A DNA stretch of 64,000 nt. Source: Sphingobacterium sp. HMA12 (lineage in GTDB: Bacteria > Bacteroidota > Bacteroidia > Sphingobacteriales > Sphingobacteriaceae). Shown piece after piece: positions 52,644 to 61,149 of this stretch; position 1 is the first letter of the stretch, and every line of letters starts with the position of its first letter. Where the stretch lies: NCBI RefSeq assembly GCF_002933815.1, contig NZ_BEYR01000001.1:1344691-1408690 (forward strand), written 5' to 3'. The translations under genes and the position numbers were made by a program. The notes beneath the pieces are model-generated. The model had not been told where the DNA came from and searched no databases. It saw nothing but the letters and a program-made list of their open reading frames with translations.

Positions 52644-54674
52644 ATGGAACACAAACATATTTATGATGCACAAGGTAAACAGCTTTGTTGTACACAAACC
52701 GAAAAAATTTATAATCAGGCAGGCGCGCAACGTTTAATACAGGAAGCGCCTGCACAGGGGCATACTCATAGTCATGACGACGACGACGGACATGATCACG
52801 CTGCGGTAGAAGGCAGTAAATTGCAGTTCTTTCTACCTGCAATTATTTCATTTGTACTGCTGATTGCAGCTATTGCAATGGACAACTGGTTGCCTCAAGC
52901 CTGGTTCAAGGGCTGGATCCGGGTGTGTTGGTATGTAGTCGCATATATTCCTGTTGGATTTCCCGTAATTAAAGATGCGCTGAAAAGCATCAGCAAAGGG
53001 GAAATATTCTCCGAATTCTTACTGATGAGCATTGCTACGCTGGGAGCATTTGCGATCAAAGAATTTCCGGAAGGGGTTGCCGTCATGCTTTTCTACGCAG
53101 TAGGCGAGGTGTTTCAGACACTGGCTGTAAGTCGTGCCAAGAGCAATATTAAGGCGCTCCTGGACCAGCGTCCGGACGAGGTGACTATTGTAGAAGCAAA
53201 CGGTAGTCGGGTCATCAAAGCCGAAACAGCGGCAATTGGTGATATTATTCAGCTGAAACCCGGAGAGAAACTTGGATTGGACGGTGAACTGATCTCAGAT
53301 ACAGCTTCGTTTAATACGGCGGCATTAACGGGTGAAAGTAAGCCGGATACAAAAACCAAAGGGGAAGTTGTGCTGGCCGGAATGATCAATATGAACACCG
53401 TAAGCTTGGTGAAAGTGACAACTGCTTACAAAGACAGTAAATTGAGTAAAATCCTAGAGCTTGTGCAGAATGCAACCTCGCAGAAGGCGCCTACGGAACT
53501 CTTTATCCGGAAATTTGCGAAGATCTATACGCCGATTGTGGTACTTTTGGCGATAGCGATCTGTCTGCTGCCTTACTTTTTTGTCGGACAATACGTATTT
53601 AGCGATTGGCTTTATCGAGCGCTTGTATTTCTCGTGATTTCCTGTCCATGTGCCTTGGTCATCTCGATTCCATTGGGTTATTTTGGTGGCATAGGTGCTG
53701 CGAGTAGAAACGGTATCCTGTTCAAGGGAAGTAACTTTCTGGATGCGATGGCAGCGATACAGAATGTTGTCATGGATAAAACCGGTACGATGACCGAAGG
53801 GGTTTTCAAAGTGCAGGAAGTTCGTTTAGAAGCAGATTTTGATGAAGCGACAATCCTCAGATTGGTCAATAAAATCGAAAGTCATAGCAGTCATCCAGTA
53901 GCAACAGCAATCAGGGAATATGTGGGTGAGGTCGATGAATCTGTAAATTTGACTGATGTCGAAGAAATACCGGGACATGGACTGAAGGGTAGTGTGGACG
54001 GCAAGGTATTTTTGGTTGGAAACTTTAAGCTTTTGGACAAGTTTAATATCAGCTATACCATCGATCCCAATACAATCGTTTATACCACAATAGCCATTGC
54101 ATTGGATAGTCGCTTCGTTGGATTTATCACCATTGCAGATAGTATCAAAGAAGATTCTGCACAGACCATACAACTTTTGCATAAGTTAGGAGTGAAAGCG
54201 ACTATACTAAGTGGTGATAAGGGGACGGTCGTCGCTTATGTAGCGAAGGAATTGGGTATTGATAAAGCCTATGGAGATCTTCTTCCGGAAGATAAAGTAA
54301 ATAAAGTCAAGGAGATAAAATCTATTGGTGAAAGTGTGGCTTTCGTTGGTGATGGCGTCAATGATGCCCCCGTAGTGGCTTTGAGTGACGTTGGTATAGC
54401 CATGGGGGGACTGGGCAGTGATGCAACCATCGAAACCGCCGATGTAGTCATACAAGATGACAAACCATCTAAGATACCAATGGCAATTAATATTGGTAAA
54501 CAGGCCAAAAAAGTGGTTTACCAAAATATAGGATTGGCATTTGTAGTCAAAGGAGTGGTTTTGATCCTTGGCGCCGGAGGATTAGCTACGATGTGGGAGG
54601 CTGTATTTGCCGATGTCGGTGTTTCTCTTATCGCGATACTGAACGCTATACGAATTCAGAAGATGAAGTTCTAA
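52644..54674 (+). CDS. Zn/Cd/Co-type P1B ATPase
   Basis: A 676-residue metal-exporting ATPase of the inner membrane. The N-terminus lacks the usual GMxCxxC domain and instead has CC (QLCCTQTEK) and a His/Asp-rich stretch (HTHSHDDDDGHDHAA). Core motifs: AALTGESKPDTKTKG, membrane metal site SCPCALVIS (Cys 334 and 336), phosphorylation site VVMDKTGTMTEG (Asp 378), ATP-binding HSSHPVATAI and GHGLKGSV, and FVGDGVNDAPVVALSDVGIA. It moves metal from cytoplasm to periplasm, where the RND system can expel it. It is the last gene of the efflux operon. Confidence 0.94.
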   Translation: MEHKHIYDAQGKQLCCTQTEKIYNQAGAQRLIQEAPAQGHTHSHDDDDGHDHAAVEGSKLQFFLPAIISFVLLIAAIAMDNWLPQAWFKGWIRVCWYVVAYIPVGFPVIKDALKSISKGEIFSEFLLMSIATLGAFAIKEFPEGVAVMLFYAVGEVFQTLAVSRAKSNIKALLDQRPDEVTIVEANGSRVIKAETAAIGDIIQLKPGEKLGLDGELISDTASFNTAALTGESKPDTKTKGEVVLAGMINMNTVSLVKVTTAYKDSKLSKILELVQNATSQKAPTELFIRKFAKIYTPIVVLLAIAICLLPYFFVGQYVFSDWLYRALVFLVISCPCALVISIPLGYFGGIGAASRNGILFKGSNFLDAMAAIQNVVMDKTGTMTEGVFKVQEVRLEADFDEATILRLVNKIESHSSHPVATAIREYVGEVDESVNLTDVEEIPGHGLKGSVDGKVFLVGNFKLLDKFNISYTIDPNTIVYTTIAIALDSRFVGFITIADSIKEDSAQTIQLLHKLGVKATILSGDKGTVVAYVAKELGIDKAYGDLLPEDKVNKVKEIKSIGESVAFVGDGVNDAPVVALSDVGIAMGGLGSDATIETADVVIQDDKPSKIPMAINIGKQAKKVVYQNIGLAFVVKGVVLILGAGGLATMWEAVFADVGVSLIAILNAIRIQKMKF

Positions 54675-54695
54675 ATCAATTTTTAGTTAGGATGT

Positions 54696-54731
54696 GCTTA
54701 CCCTTCAAGTTGAAATATTGGAAGGGTAGGC
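54696..54731 (+). terminator. Possible hairpin terminator after the P-type ATPase
   Basis: GCTTACCCTTC / GAAGGGTAGGC, an 11-bp stem (one G-U) with a 14-base loop, 21 bases after the stop codon. No T-run follows, so termination is uncertain. Confidence 0.4.
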
Positions 54732-55247
54732 ATAATAAGTTTGGAATAAAGGCTGTAAGGTCATTTTAATAAACTTTTTATACACTAATTTCTTGTAAAA
54801 AAGCGCATGGTCGGCTGTGATTCGGGTATCTTACTGGATTTGGTCGAACCTGGGTGCAGCTTTCGTCTTACCAGCTTCGGACTGTGTCCACTATGAATCC
54901 GACGTGAGTCCGTGGTGAGTCCGTGGTGAGTCCGTGGTGAGTCCAAGTTAAACACGGTCTGATGGCAATATGACTATGTGTTCATTATGATCTTATATCG
55001 ACTGAGGGTTGAAGAAGGCCATATCTTACCCCGAATCGAAGCCAAACATATGCCGAATGAATGGTAAAACACGGACATCGTTCCGAAAGTCTAAAAGAAT
55101 AGCATGTTAATCATTTAAAATGTATTATATATAAATGTAATTATATAGCTATTAAATATAATAAAATGGAAAAATTGGATTTATCGATATATAAGTGTAG
55201 ATTTTATATATTTTTTAAGGGGTTGCTGAATTGAAAAGAGCTAATAT
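54732..55247. other. Intergenic region, no gene seen
   Basis: About 515 bases between convergent genes. No supported frame. It has an 11-bp tandem repeat at 54904-54947; the rest is AT-rich near 55.1-55.2 kb. Confidence 0.5.
54904..54947. repeat. 11-bp tandem repeat, four copies
   Basis: GTGAGTCCGTG occurs three times head to tail, followed by a fourth variant copy GTGAGTCCAAG. A related ATCCGAC sequence precedes the array. The unit is not a multiple of three and lies outside any gene. Confidence 0.85.
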
Positions 55248-55535
55248 TTATTTTGCCACGAGTTTTTCATAGAGTGGCCAGAGCTCCGCTAGGTCATCAT
55301 CTGATTGCGCTTCTGGATAGTGTTCATCATGAAGATTACGGATTTCAACACCCTGTCCCTGATCATTTACCACAACCGCGGCCCGAAGTTCGTCAGTTCC
55401 ATCATAATAAATGCCCACACCGACAAGCTCGTCATTGAGAATAATTTCACTGACAATATACTTTCTTGCAGCCTTACCTTTGTGGGTACTATGACCACTA
55501 GAGATCGTGTTTCCTTTGTTATAATTTCTTTCCAT
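55248..55535 (-). CDS. Hypothetical small protein
   Basis: About 95 residues starting at MERNYNKGNTISSG (an earlier ATG lies at 55541). The N-terminus is polar and Gly/Ser/His-rich; the rest alternates strands and acidic helices (KYIVSEIILNDELVGVGIYY, RAAVVVNDQGQGVEIRNLHD, then DDDLAELWPLYEKLVAK). No signal peptide. I recognise no family. It is monocistronic and divergent from the SDR gene. Confidence 0.6.
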   Translation of the reverse strand: MERNYNKGNTISSGHSTHKGKAARKYIVSEIILNDELVGVGIYYDGTDELRAAVVVNDQGQGVEIRNLHDEHYPEAQSDDDLAELWPLYEKLVAK

Positions 55536-55652
55536 AAGCATAGAACACTGAAAACATCAATTTGTTGTATTTTTTAGCTATTTTCTGCCTTCATGCGATC
55601 AAAAATAATTCAAAATAGTTCGGAATATTCCATAGAAAAGGGGCTCTTACCT

Positions 55653-55660
55653 TATATTTG
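55653..55660 (+). promoter_or_regulatory. -7 promoter element of the SDR gene
   Basis: TATATTTG fits TAnnTTTG and ends 7 bases before the ATG at 55668. It supports that ATG over the upstream one at 55593. Confidence 0.45.
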
Positions 55661-55667
55661 TAATACA

Positions 55668-56390
55668 ATGGAAAAGAAAACATATCTTATTTTTGGCATT
55701 AGTAAGGGATTGGGAAGGGCAATCACACTACATCTTCCAGATCCGTCTGATGTTGTATTTGGAGTGTCCAGAAGTAAACCCGATTATTTGGAGGACAACG
55801 CTAATGTGTGTTGGGTGCCGGCTGATCTATCCAACCCTGTGGAGGCTGTTAACGCAATCAAAGACAGGATAAAAAATACGAAAATTGACTATTTTATCTA
55901 TAATGTCGGTATTTGGGAGAATAACGCTTTTAGTGATGAGTATGATTTTGCGTCTTCTCCCATAACGGAGATTAGTGGCCTGATCAATACCAATATCACT
56001 TCATGTATTTTAAATATTCAATCAGCATTGGAAAATTTGAAGCAGGCCGAAAATGCCAAAATTATTTTGATCGGTTCTACATGGGGACTTGATAACCATA
56101 ATGGAAGGGAAGTTACCTTTTCAGCGACAAAATTTGCACTGCGGGGTGTGGTTCATTCATTGAGAGAACAACTTCGATCCGATCGGATTGCAGTATCTAT
56201 ATTGAACCTTGGTTATCTGGCAACAGCGCCTGATGATGAGAATAGTCCGGAAACCACTACTCAAGAAACAAATAGCGATCTTATTCCATTATCGGATGCC
56301 ATTCAGGCGTTAAGATTTATTATCTCGACATCAAAAGCAAGTTGTGTGAAAGAGATTCATATGCCGGCAATGAATGACAAGAATGTGTAA
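55668..56390 (+). CDS. Short-chain dehydrogenase-like protein lacking the catalytic Tyr
   Basis: A 240-residue SDR-fold protein. Start at MEKKTYLIFGISKGLGRAIT (55668), where the Rossmann motif GISKGLG begins; the longer frame from 55593 has no homology and contains the promoter. YNVGIWE replaces the usual NNAG, and Ser is present in ILIGSTWGL. The YxxxK motif reads FSATK, so Phe151 replaces the catalytic Tyr while Lys155 remains. Oxidoreductase activity is therefore doubtful; a regulatory or binding role is possible. Monocistronic. Confidence 0.8.
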   Translation: MEKKTYLIFGISKGLGRAITLHLPDPSDVVFGVSRSKPDYLEDNANVCWVPADLSNPVEAVNAIKDRIKNTKIDYFIYNVGIWENNAFSDEYDFASSPITEISGLINTNITSCILNIQSALENLKQAENAKIILIGSTWGLDNHNGREVTFSATKFALRGVVHSLREQLRSDRIAVSILNLGYLATAPDDENSPETTTQETNSDLIPLSDAIQALRFIISTSKASCVKEIHMPAMNDKNV

Positions 56391-56425
56391 TAATACCGCC
56401 GCAGGAGATGTAGACCTCTACTGTT

Positions 56426-56755
56426 CTAATGGCCAGTTACAAACTTTAATCCAAGAATTGAACCGATCAGTGTGGCTATAAAAAACAGACGCCAAAAGCT
56501 TACGGGATCTTTAAACACCAGAATGCCAATAATGACTGTTCCCACAGCGCCAATACCCGTCCAGATCGCATAGGCTGTTCCCAAAGGAAGTCCTTGCACG
56601 GATTTGATCAATAAAATCATACTGATGGCTAAGCATAACGCGAAGACTCCATACCAGGCGTACACAGCATTTCCTGTCGTTTCCTTCACTTTTCCCAAAC
56701 TGTAGGTGTAGCCAACCTCAAACAATCCGGCGATGATCAAAATTATCCAGTTCAT
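56426..56755 (-). CDS. gdx: Gdx/SugE-type small multidrug resistance protein
   Basis: A 109-residue four-helix exporter of the SMR family. Start at MNWIILIIAGLFEVGYTYSL (56755); the longer frame to 56926 adds an unrelated leader. The essential Glu is in AGLFEVGY (about residue 13), and VQGLPLGTAYAIWTGIGAVG follows the SugE/Gdx pattern closely. Members of this branch export guanidinium ions. I looked for a guanidine riboswitch in the 180 bases upstream and did not recognise one. It lies 188 bases from the GlxA-type gene on the same strand. Confidence 0.93.
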   Translation of the reverse strand: MNWIILIIAGLFEVGYTYSLGKVKETTGNAVYAWYGVFALCLAISMILLIKSVQGLPLGTAYAIWTGIGAVGTVIIGILVFKDPVSFWRLFFIATLIGSILGLKFVTGH

Positions 56756-56943
56756 ATCTTGTTCTTTTAGACAAAGATCTGAATCACGGACGTGCAAACA
56801 TTTTACAAATGTTAAAAAATTATTGTTGATCTCGTATGAAAATTCCAATTTTGGGTGGTAAAGCTTAAAAAAACAGATAATCTGTGCTTTGTTTAAATCC
56901 GATTTTCGGTAATGCGGCGCCCCCAAATCGGTCGCAATTAATA

Positions 56944-57933
56944 TTATTTAATGGCTGATTTGTTGTATTTATTGCGATAGGCTAAGGGGGAAAGGCCGGT
57001 TACTTTGCGAAAAATCTCCCTAAAAGCTTTAGAATCGGAATAACCGACTTCATACATGACCTCATTTACTGTTTTTCCGGAGATCTCTAATTCTTTTTTT
57101 GCAGACTCAATTTTTACGCGCTGTAAGTATTCAATAGGGGTATTACCCGTTGCTTTAATGAACCTTCGGTCGAAACTTCTTCTACCTACTGTAAATCGTT
57201 CTGAAAGCTTTTGGATTGAAATTTTTTCAGCGAAATTTTGTTCAATGTATTCTTGCGCTTTGATAACCATTTCATCACCATGTTTTTTTTGACCATTAAA
57301 GATTACAAAATCCGATTGCTGTTGTCGATCAATGTCAATCTGAAATATTTTTGAACAATAGATTGCCGTTTGCCTGTCATAATACTTCTCAACCAGGTAG
57401 ATGAGCAGATGTAAAAAAGAATATCCACCACCATTTGTAAAAATGCCCTGTTCATCTGTTATAATGCTGTCTGTCTTCATCGTAACATGAGGAAATAGCT
57501 GCTTGAAGTTTTTTTCAGCATTCCAATGAATGGAACAGCTCTTGGCTTCCAAGAGTCCTGTGGAAGCTAAAACATAAGCTCCAGTGCACATGCTGGCGAC
57601 ATTAGCTCCATGTGTATACTGATCACGTATCCAATCTATAAAGGGTATGTTCTCCTTATCCAATGTGTTGAAATTTGGATTGATGGCCGGAATGACGATC
57701 AGATCGGTCCTATTAATTGCAGAAATATCCTTCTGTGGCATCACAGCCAGCAAGCCATTCAAGAAAACGGACTGTTTGGACAGCCCCACCAATTCAATTT
57801 CAAAAAGGGTCTGATCATGTTTCTCCTGGTAATATCTATTGGCTTCTGTAAAAATATGATAGGTACCCACTATACATGATAATGTATTGGGGCCAGTCTG
57901 AACCTTAGGCACCAAAATTGTTAAGTGTTTCAT
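56944..57933 (-). CDS. GlxA-type AraC regulator with DJ-1/PfpI-like domain
   Basis: A 329-residue regulator. The N-terminal DJ-1/PfpI (GATase1-like) domain has IDWIRDQYTHGANVASMCTG at the nucleophile-elbow position and SIHWNAEKNFKQLFPHV. The C-terminal AraC domain has IQKLSERFTVGRRSFDRRFI and VNEVMYEVGYSDSKAFREIF, ending GLSPLAYRNKYN. Such regulators respond to small metabolites. It is divergent from the EthD/SRPBCC genes with a 150-base shared upstream region, so control of that pair is likely. Its own promoter has both elements. Confidence 0.92.
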   Translation of the reverse strand: MKHLTILVPKVQTGPNTLSCIVGTYHIFTEANRYYQEKHDQTLFEIELVGLSKQSVFLNGLLAVMPQKDISAINRTDLIVIPAINPNFNTLDKENIPFIDWIRDQYTHGANVASMCTGAYVLASTGLLEAKSCSIHWNAEKNFKQLFPHVTMKTDSIITDEQGIFTNGGGYSFLHLLIYLVEKYYDRQTAIYCSKIFQIDIDRQQQSDFVIFNGQKKHGDEMVIKAQEYIEQNFAEKISIQKLSERFTVGRRSFDRRFIKATGNTPIEYLQRVKIESAKKELEISGKTVNEVMYEVGYSDSKAFREIFRKVTGLSPLAYRNKYNKSAIK

Positions 57934-57972
57934 CTTTTTCGGTTTAATTGAACGGCCTGATTACCTATTATT

Positions 57973-58003
57973 CAAAGGTAAGAAAAGATGTTGTCCAAAT
58001 CAA
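57973..58003 (-). promoter_or_regulatory. Bacteroidota-type promoter of the GlxA-type gene
   Basis: Minus strand TTG (58003-58001), 20 bases, then TACCTTTG (57980-57973), matching TTG-N20-TAnnTTTG, 39 bases before the ATG at 57933. Confidence 0.65.
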
Positions 58004-58051
58004 CCGCTAACAATGTCTATTTAGCACCCTGTCTTGGGTTTAAAATGTCAA

Positions 58052-58059
58052 TATATTTG
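58052..58059 (+). promoter_or_regulatory. -7 promoter element of the EthD/SRPBCC genes
   Basis: TATATTTG fits TAnnTTTG, 25 bases before the ATG at 58085. A TTG at 58034-58036 is slightly too close for the best spacing. Confidence 0.55.
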
Positions 58060-58084
58060 ACCTATAAACTTAAAATATGTAAGC

Positions 58085-58399
58085 ATGGCAAGAATGATCG
58101 CAATTTATCGAACCCCAGCAGATAAAGCAGTATTTGACAGACATTATTTTGAAATTCATGTTCCGTTAGCAAAGACACTTCCAGGGCTCCTTAAATATGA
58201 AGTGGCGAAAGGTGATATCCTATCGACAACCGGACATGACGATGTCTATTGTATCGGAACATTACATTTTGAAACGATGGAAGTGCTGAAAGCCGCCTTT
58301 GCTTCCGAACAGGGTAGAGCATGTGCTGCGGATCGGAAAGTCATGGCCGGCAGCGAAGGTGCCGTGCAGATCTATGTATTTGACAGTGTAGAAGTCTAA
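58085..58399 (+). CDS. EthD-domain protein
   Basis: A 104-residue dimeric alpha-beta barrel protein of the EthD type: RMIAIYRTPADKAVFDRHYF, then EIHVPLAKTLPGLLKYEVAK and HFETMEVLKAAFASEQGRAC. The family includes proteins linked to ether degradation and small monooxygenase-like enzymes, mostly without known activity. It starts downstream of a good -7 element and is followed after 32 bases by a tandem SRPBCC gene on the same strand, so the two form an operon divergent from a GlxA-type regulator. Confidence 0.85.
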   Translation: MARMIAIYRTPADKAVFDRHYFEIHVPLAKTLPGLLKYEVAKGDILSTTGHDDVYCIGTLHFETMEVLKAAFASEQGRACAADRKVMAGSEGAVQIYVFDSVEV

Positions 58400-58431
58400 A
58401 CAAATGAAATTAACGGATAAAAACACAGAGT

Positions 58432-59355
58432 ATGGAAAAACTTGATTTTACAACAGAATTAATCGTTGAAGCAAAGCCCTATGAGGTATTTGAAGCAATT
58501 AACAATGTGCGAGGTTGGTGGTCTGAAAATATTGAAGGATCCACAGACACATTGAATGAGGTGTTTGTTTATCATTATCAGGATATACATCAATGTGAGC
58601 TAAAGCTCATTGAGATACAACCCAATCTTAAGATTGTATGGCGGGTATTGGCGAATAATTTCAAATTCGTAGCAGATAAAGGGGAGTGGGTAGGGACCCA
58701 TGTAATATTCGATATTATTGATCTCGGCGATAGGACACAAATAAAATTTACCCACCAAGGGCTAATTCCCGATATGGAATGTTATGAAGTCTGTCATGCA
58801 GCATGGACTTATTACATCCACGAAAGCCTGAACCAATTCATTATGCACGGACAAGGCTTAGCGACTCCAAAAAACATCCCCATTGCGACGCCTGATATTA
58901 GCGAAGAATTGCTTTCTGAACAAGCAAGTAAGAGTATATACCACAGATTGTTAATCAAGGTTTCGGTGGAGAAAGTCTACCGGGCAATTACTACACAGGA
59001 AGGCTTGGCAGGCTGGTGGACACCTGACACCAATGCTGTTGTGGCAATTGGCAGCGTATTGCGCTTTGGTTTCGGTCCGGACTACTTCAAGGAGATGGAA
59101 GTGCTGGCATTACGTCCTTATTCACTTGTTGTATGGAAATGTAGAACAGGTTTTGAAGAATGGATAGGTACAACATTGACTTTTGAATTGACACCCCATC
59201 AGAAGGGCTGCACCGTATTGTTCCATCATGACGGCTGGGCTAATTTTAGTGGCGAGTTTGCTTCCTGTAGTTATGATTGGGCATTATTCTTTCGAAGTTT
59301 AAAATTCTTCTGTGAGACAGGAAAAGGATTTCCATACCCTGATTTCGATGTATAG
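58432..59355 (+). CDS. Tandem SRPBCC (AHSA1-like) domain protein
   Basis: A 307-residue cytoplasmic protein with two SRPBCC ligand-binding domains in tandem. Domain one (about 1-145) starts FTTELIVEAKPYEVFEAINN with GWWSENIEGS; domain two (about 165-300) starts YHRLLIKVSVEKVYRAITTQ with GWWTPDTNAV. Each carries the EVFEAI/KVYRAI helix and GWW motif. Single-domain AHSA1-like proteins are the rule, so the pair is an internal duplication. A ligand or catalytic role is unknown. Co-transcribed with the EthD gene. Confidence 0.87.
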   Translation: MEKLDFTTELIVEAKPYEVFEAINNVRGWWSENIEGSTDTLNEVFVYHYQDIHQCELKLIEIQPNLKIVWRVLANNFKFVADKGEWVGTHVIFDIIDLGDRTQIKFTHQGLIPDMECYEVCHAAWTYYIHESLNQFIMHGQGLATPKNIPIATPDISEELLSEQASKSIYHRLLIKVSVEKVYRAITTQEGLAGWWTPDTNAVVAIGSVLRFGFGPDYFKEMEVLALRPYSLVVWKCRTGFEEWIGTTLTFELTPHQKGCTVLFHHDGWANFSGEFASCSYDWALFFRSLKFFCETGKGFPYPDFDV

Positions 59356-59472
59356 CAACCAGATTCATTATTAGCACACGATGTGGATTGGTTATCTTCC
59401 CGTGCATTGTTAAACATTTATGGCTAATTAAAAAAGCGTTACAACGCGTAAAATTACTTCATGAAATATGAT

Positions 59473-59480
59473 TAGATTTG
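59473..59480 (+). promoter_or_regulatory. -7 promoter element of the broken serine hydrolase gene
   Basis: TAGATTTG fits TAnnTTTG and lies 18 bases before the ATG at 59498; it argues for that start rather than the ATG at 59468. Confidence 0.45.
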
Positions 59481-59497
59481 AGGGTAATCTAACAATA

Positions 59498-61051
59498 ATG
59501 AAGCATAAACTCTCTTTTTTCCTCTTTCTTTTGAATGTTGGTCTTGTTCAGGCCCAGGTTCCTGAAAGAGATATGGATGAATTAATTCAAAGTACATTAA
59601 AAACCTTTGATGTTCCGGGAATGTCAGTGGGAGTCATAAAAGATGGTCAAATCAGCTATGCCAAAGGTTTTGGTGTGCGTTCACTAGTGACTAAGCAAAC
59701 AATGGATGAAAATACCCTTGTAGGGATCGCATCCAATTCGAAAGGTTTTACCTGTGTTGCTCTCGCTATACTGTCGGACGAAGGTAAATTGGACTGGGAT
59801 GATCCGGTATCGAAATACATACCAGAATTTCAGATGTACGATCCGTAAGTTTCGCAAAATATTACCATTCGGGATCTGCTTACCCATCGCTCGGGATTAG
59901 GCGAGGGACAAGGTGACCTGATGTTTTTCCCGGACGGTGGAAGCTTGACCGTGAATGATATTATTCACAATGTACGGTATCTTAAACCCGTAAACTCTTT
60001 TAGAGCAGGAATAAATTACAATAATATTCTATTTATCGTCGCCGGAGAGGTTATTCATCGAATATCAGGGCTTAGCTGGGCAGATTTTATTGAACAGCGA
60101 ATTATGCAACCTGTTGGGATGACCTCCAGTTTTGGTAGTTATATTCGGGCAAAAGCTATTTCGAATAAAATAGATGCACATGCGCCAGTAGACGGGAAGG
60201 CTATTCCGGTACCGCACGATTGGAACGAAACTGCTAATGCTGCTGGTGGAATCATGAGCAACATTCATGATATGACTATCTGGGCGGAGTGCCTAATGAA
60301 TAATTTTACAACTAGAGATGGAAAAAAGTTAGTGTCGGACAAAAATGCACAGCAACTCTGGAGCTTACAGATCGCAGATAAGGTGGCACCAAAAAGTCCT
60401 TACGATACAAGTTTCTTTGGTTATGGCTTAGGCTGGTTTCTAAGTGACGTAAAAGGACATAAACAGGTACAGCATACTGGTGGACTGATAGGCACAGTAA
60501 CACAATTCACATTGATTCCAGATCTGAAACTCGGTATTGTTATATTGACCAACCAACAGTCAGGAGCTGCATTCAATACCATCACCAATACAGTAAAGGA
60601 CTCTTATCTGGGCATTGAAAACAGGAACTGGTTAAAGACTTATGCGATCAGGATGGCTACACTGAATGCAACGTATGAAAAGCAAAAGAAAGATGCCTTT
60701 TCAAGATCAGCATCTTTTAGTAAGGAGAAAAAACATTGGCCAAAGCCTGAGCAATTTGTTGGAACATATCAGGATCAATGGTTTGGCGATGTCATAATTA
60801 AGGAAGAAAGGAATGAATTCCGTATTACATGCCAGCGCTCACCGAGATTAAAGGGTGAATTATTACCTTATTCCAATAATGTGTTTATTATTAAATGGGA
60901 CGACAGGAGCTATGATGCTGATGCCTATATTATTTTTAATTATGATGAAAACGGACAGGCCCAATCGGCGTTGTTAAAACCGATTTCTGATGTAACTGAT
61001 TTTAGTTTTGACTTTAGCGATCTAAACCTGAACAGGAAAGGAATGAAATAG
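59498..61051 (+). pseudogene. Beta-lactamase-family serine hydrolase interrupted by one in-frame stop
   Basis: Exported penicillin-binding-protein/AmpC-like hydrolase. Signal peptide MKHKLSFFLFLLNVGLVQAQ, catalytic SxxK in IASNSKGFT (Ser79, Lys82), INYNNILF with the YxN-type motif and HTGGLIGT; the C-terminus has a DUF3471-like beta domain. At 59846-59848 a TAA interrupts the frame after YDP. Both sides are in the same frame and join as YDP-stop-VSQNITIRDLLTHRSGLG, where relatives have YDPYVTxNITIRDLLTHRSGL. A single TAC-to-TAA change explains it. The second half restarts only at an ATG at 59921, without the catalytic Ser. Confidence 0.88.
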
Positions 61052-61149
61052 CGATACATAAACTCAACATCGTTTCATTGAAAGAACAACCAGGCCTGAG
61101 CGGCTAATTTATACCATATTTAACCGATTGCTCGCACCTAAATTTAAGA

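Noticed and set aside
56756-56943. Possible guanidine riboswitch upstream of the Gdx/SugE gene
   Set aside because: I could not see the ACGR-loop hairpins or the ykkC-type conserved core; a covariance-model search would decide.
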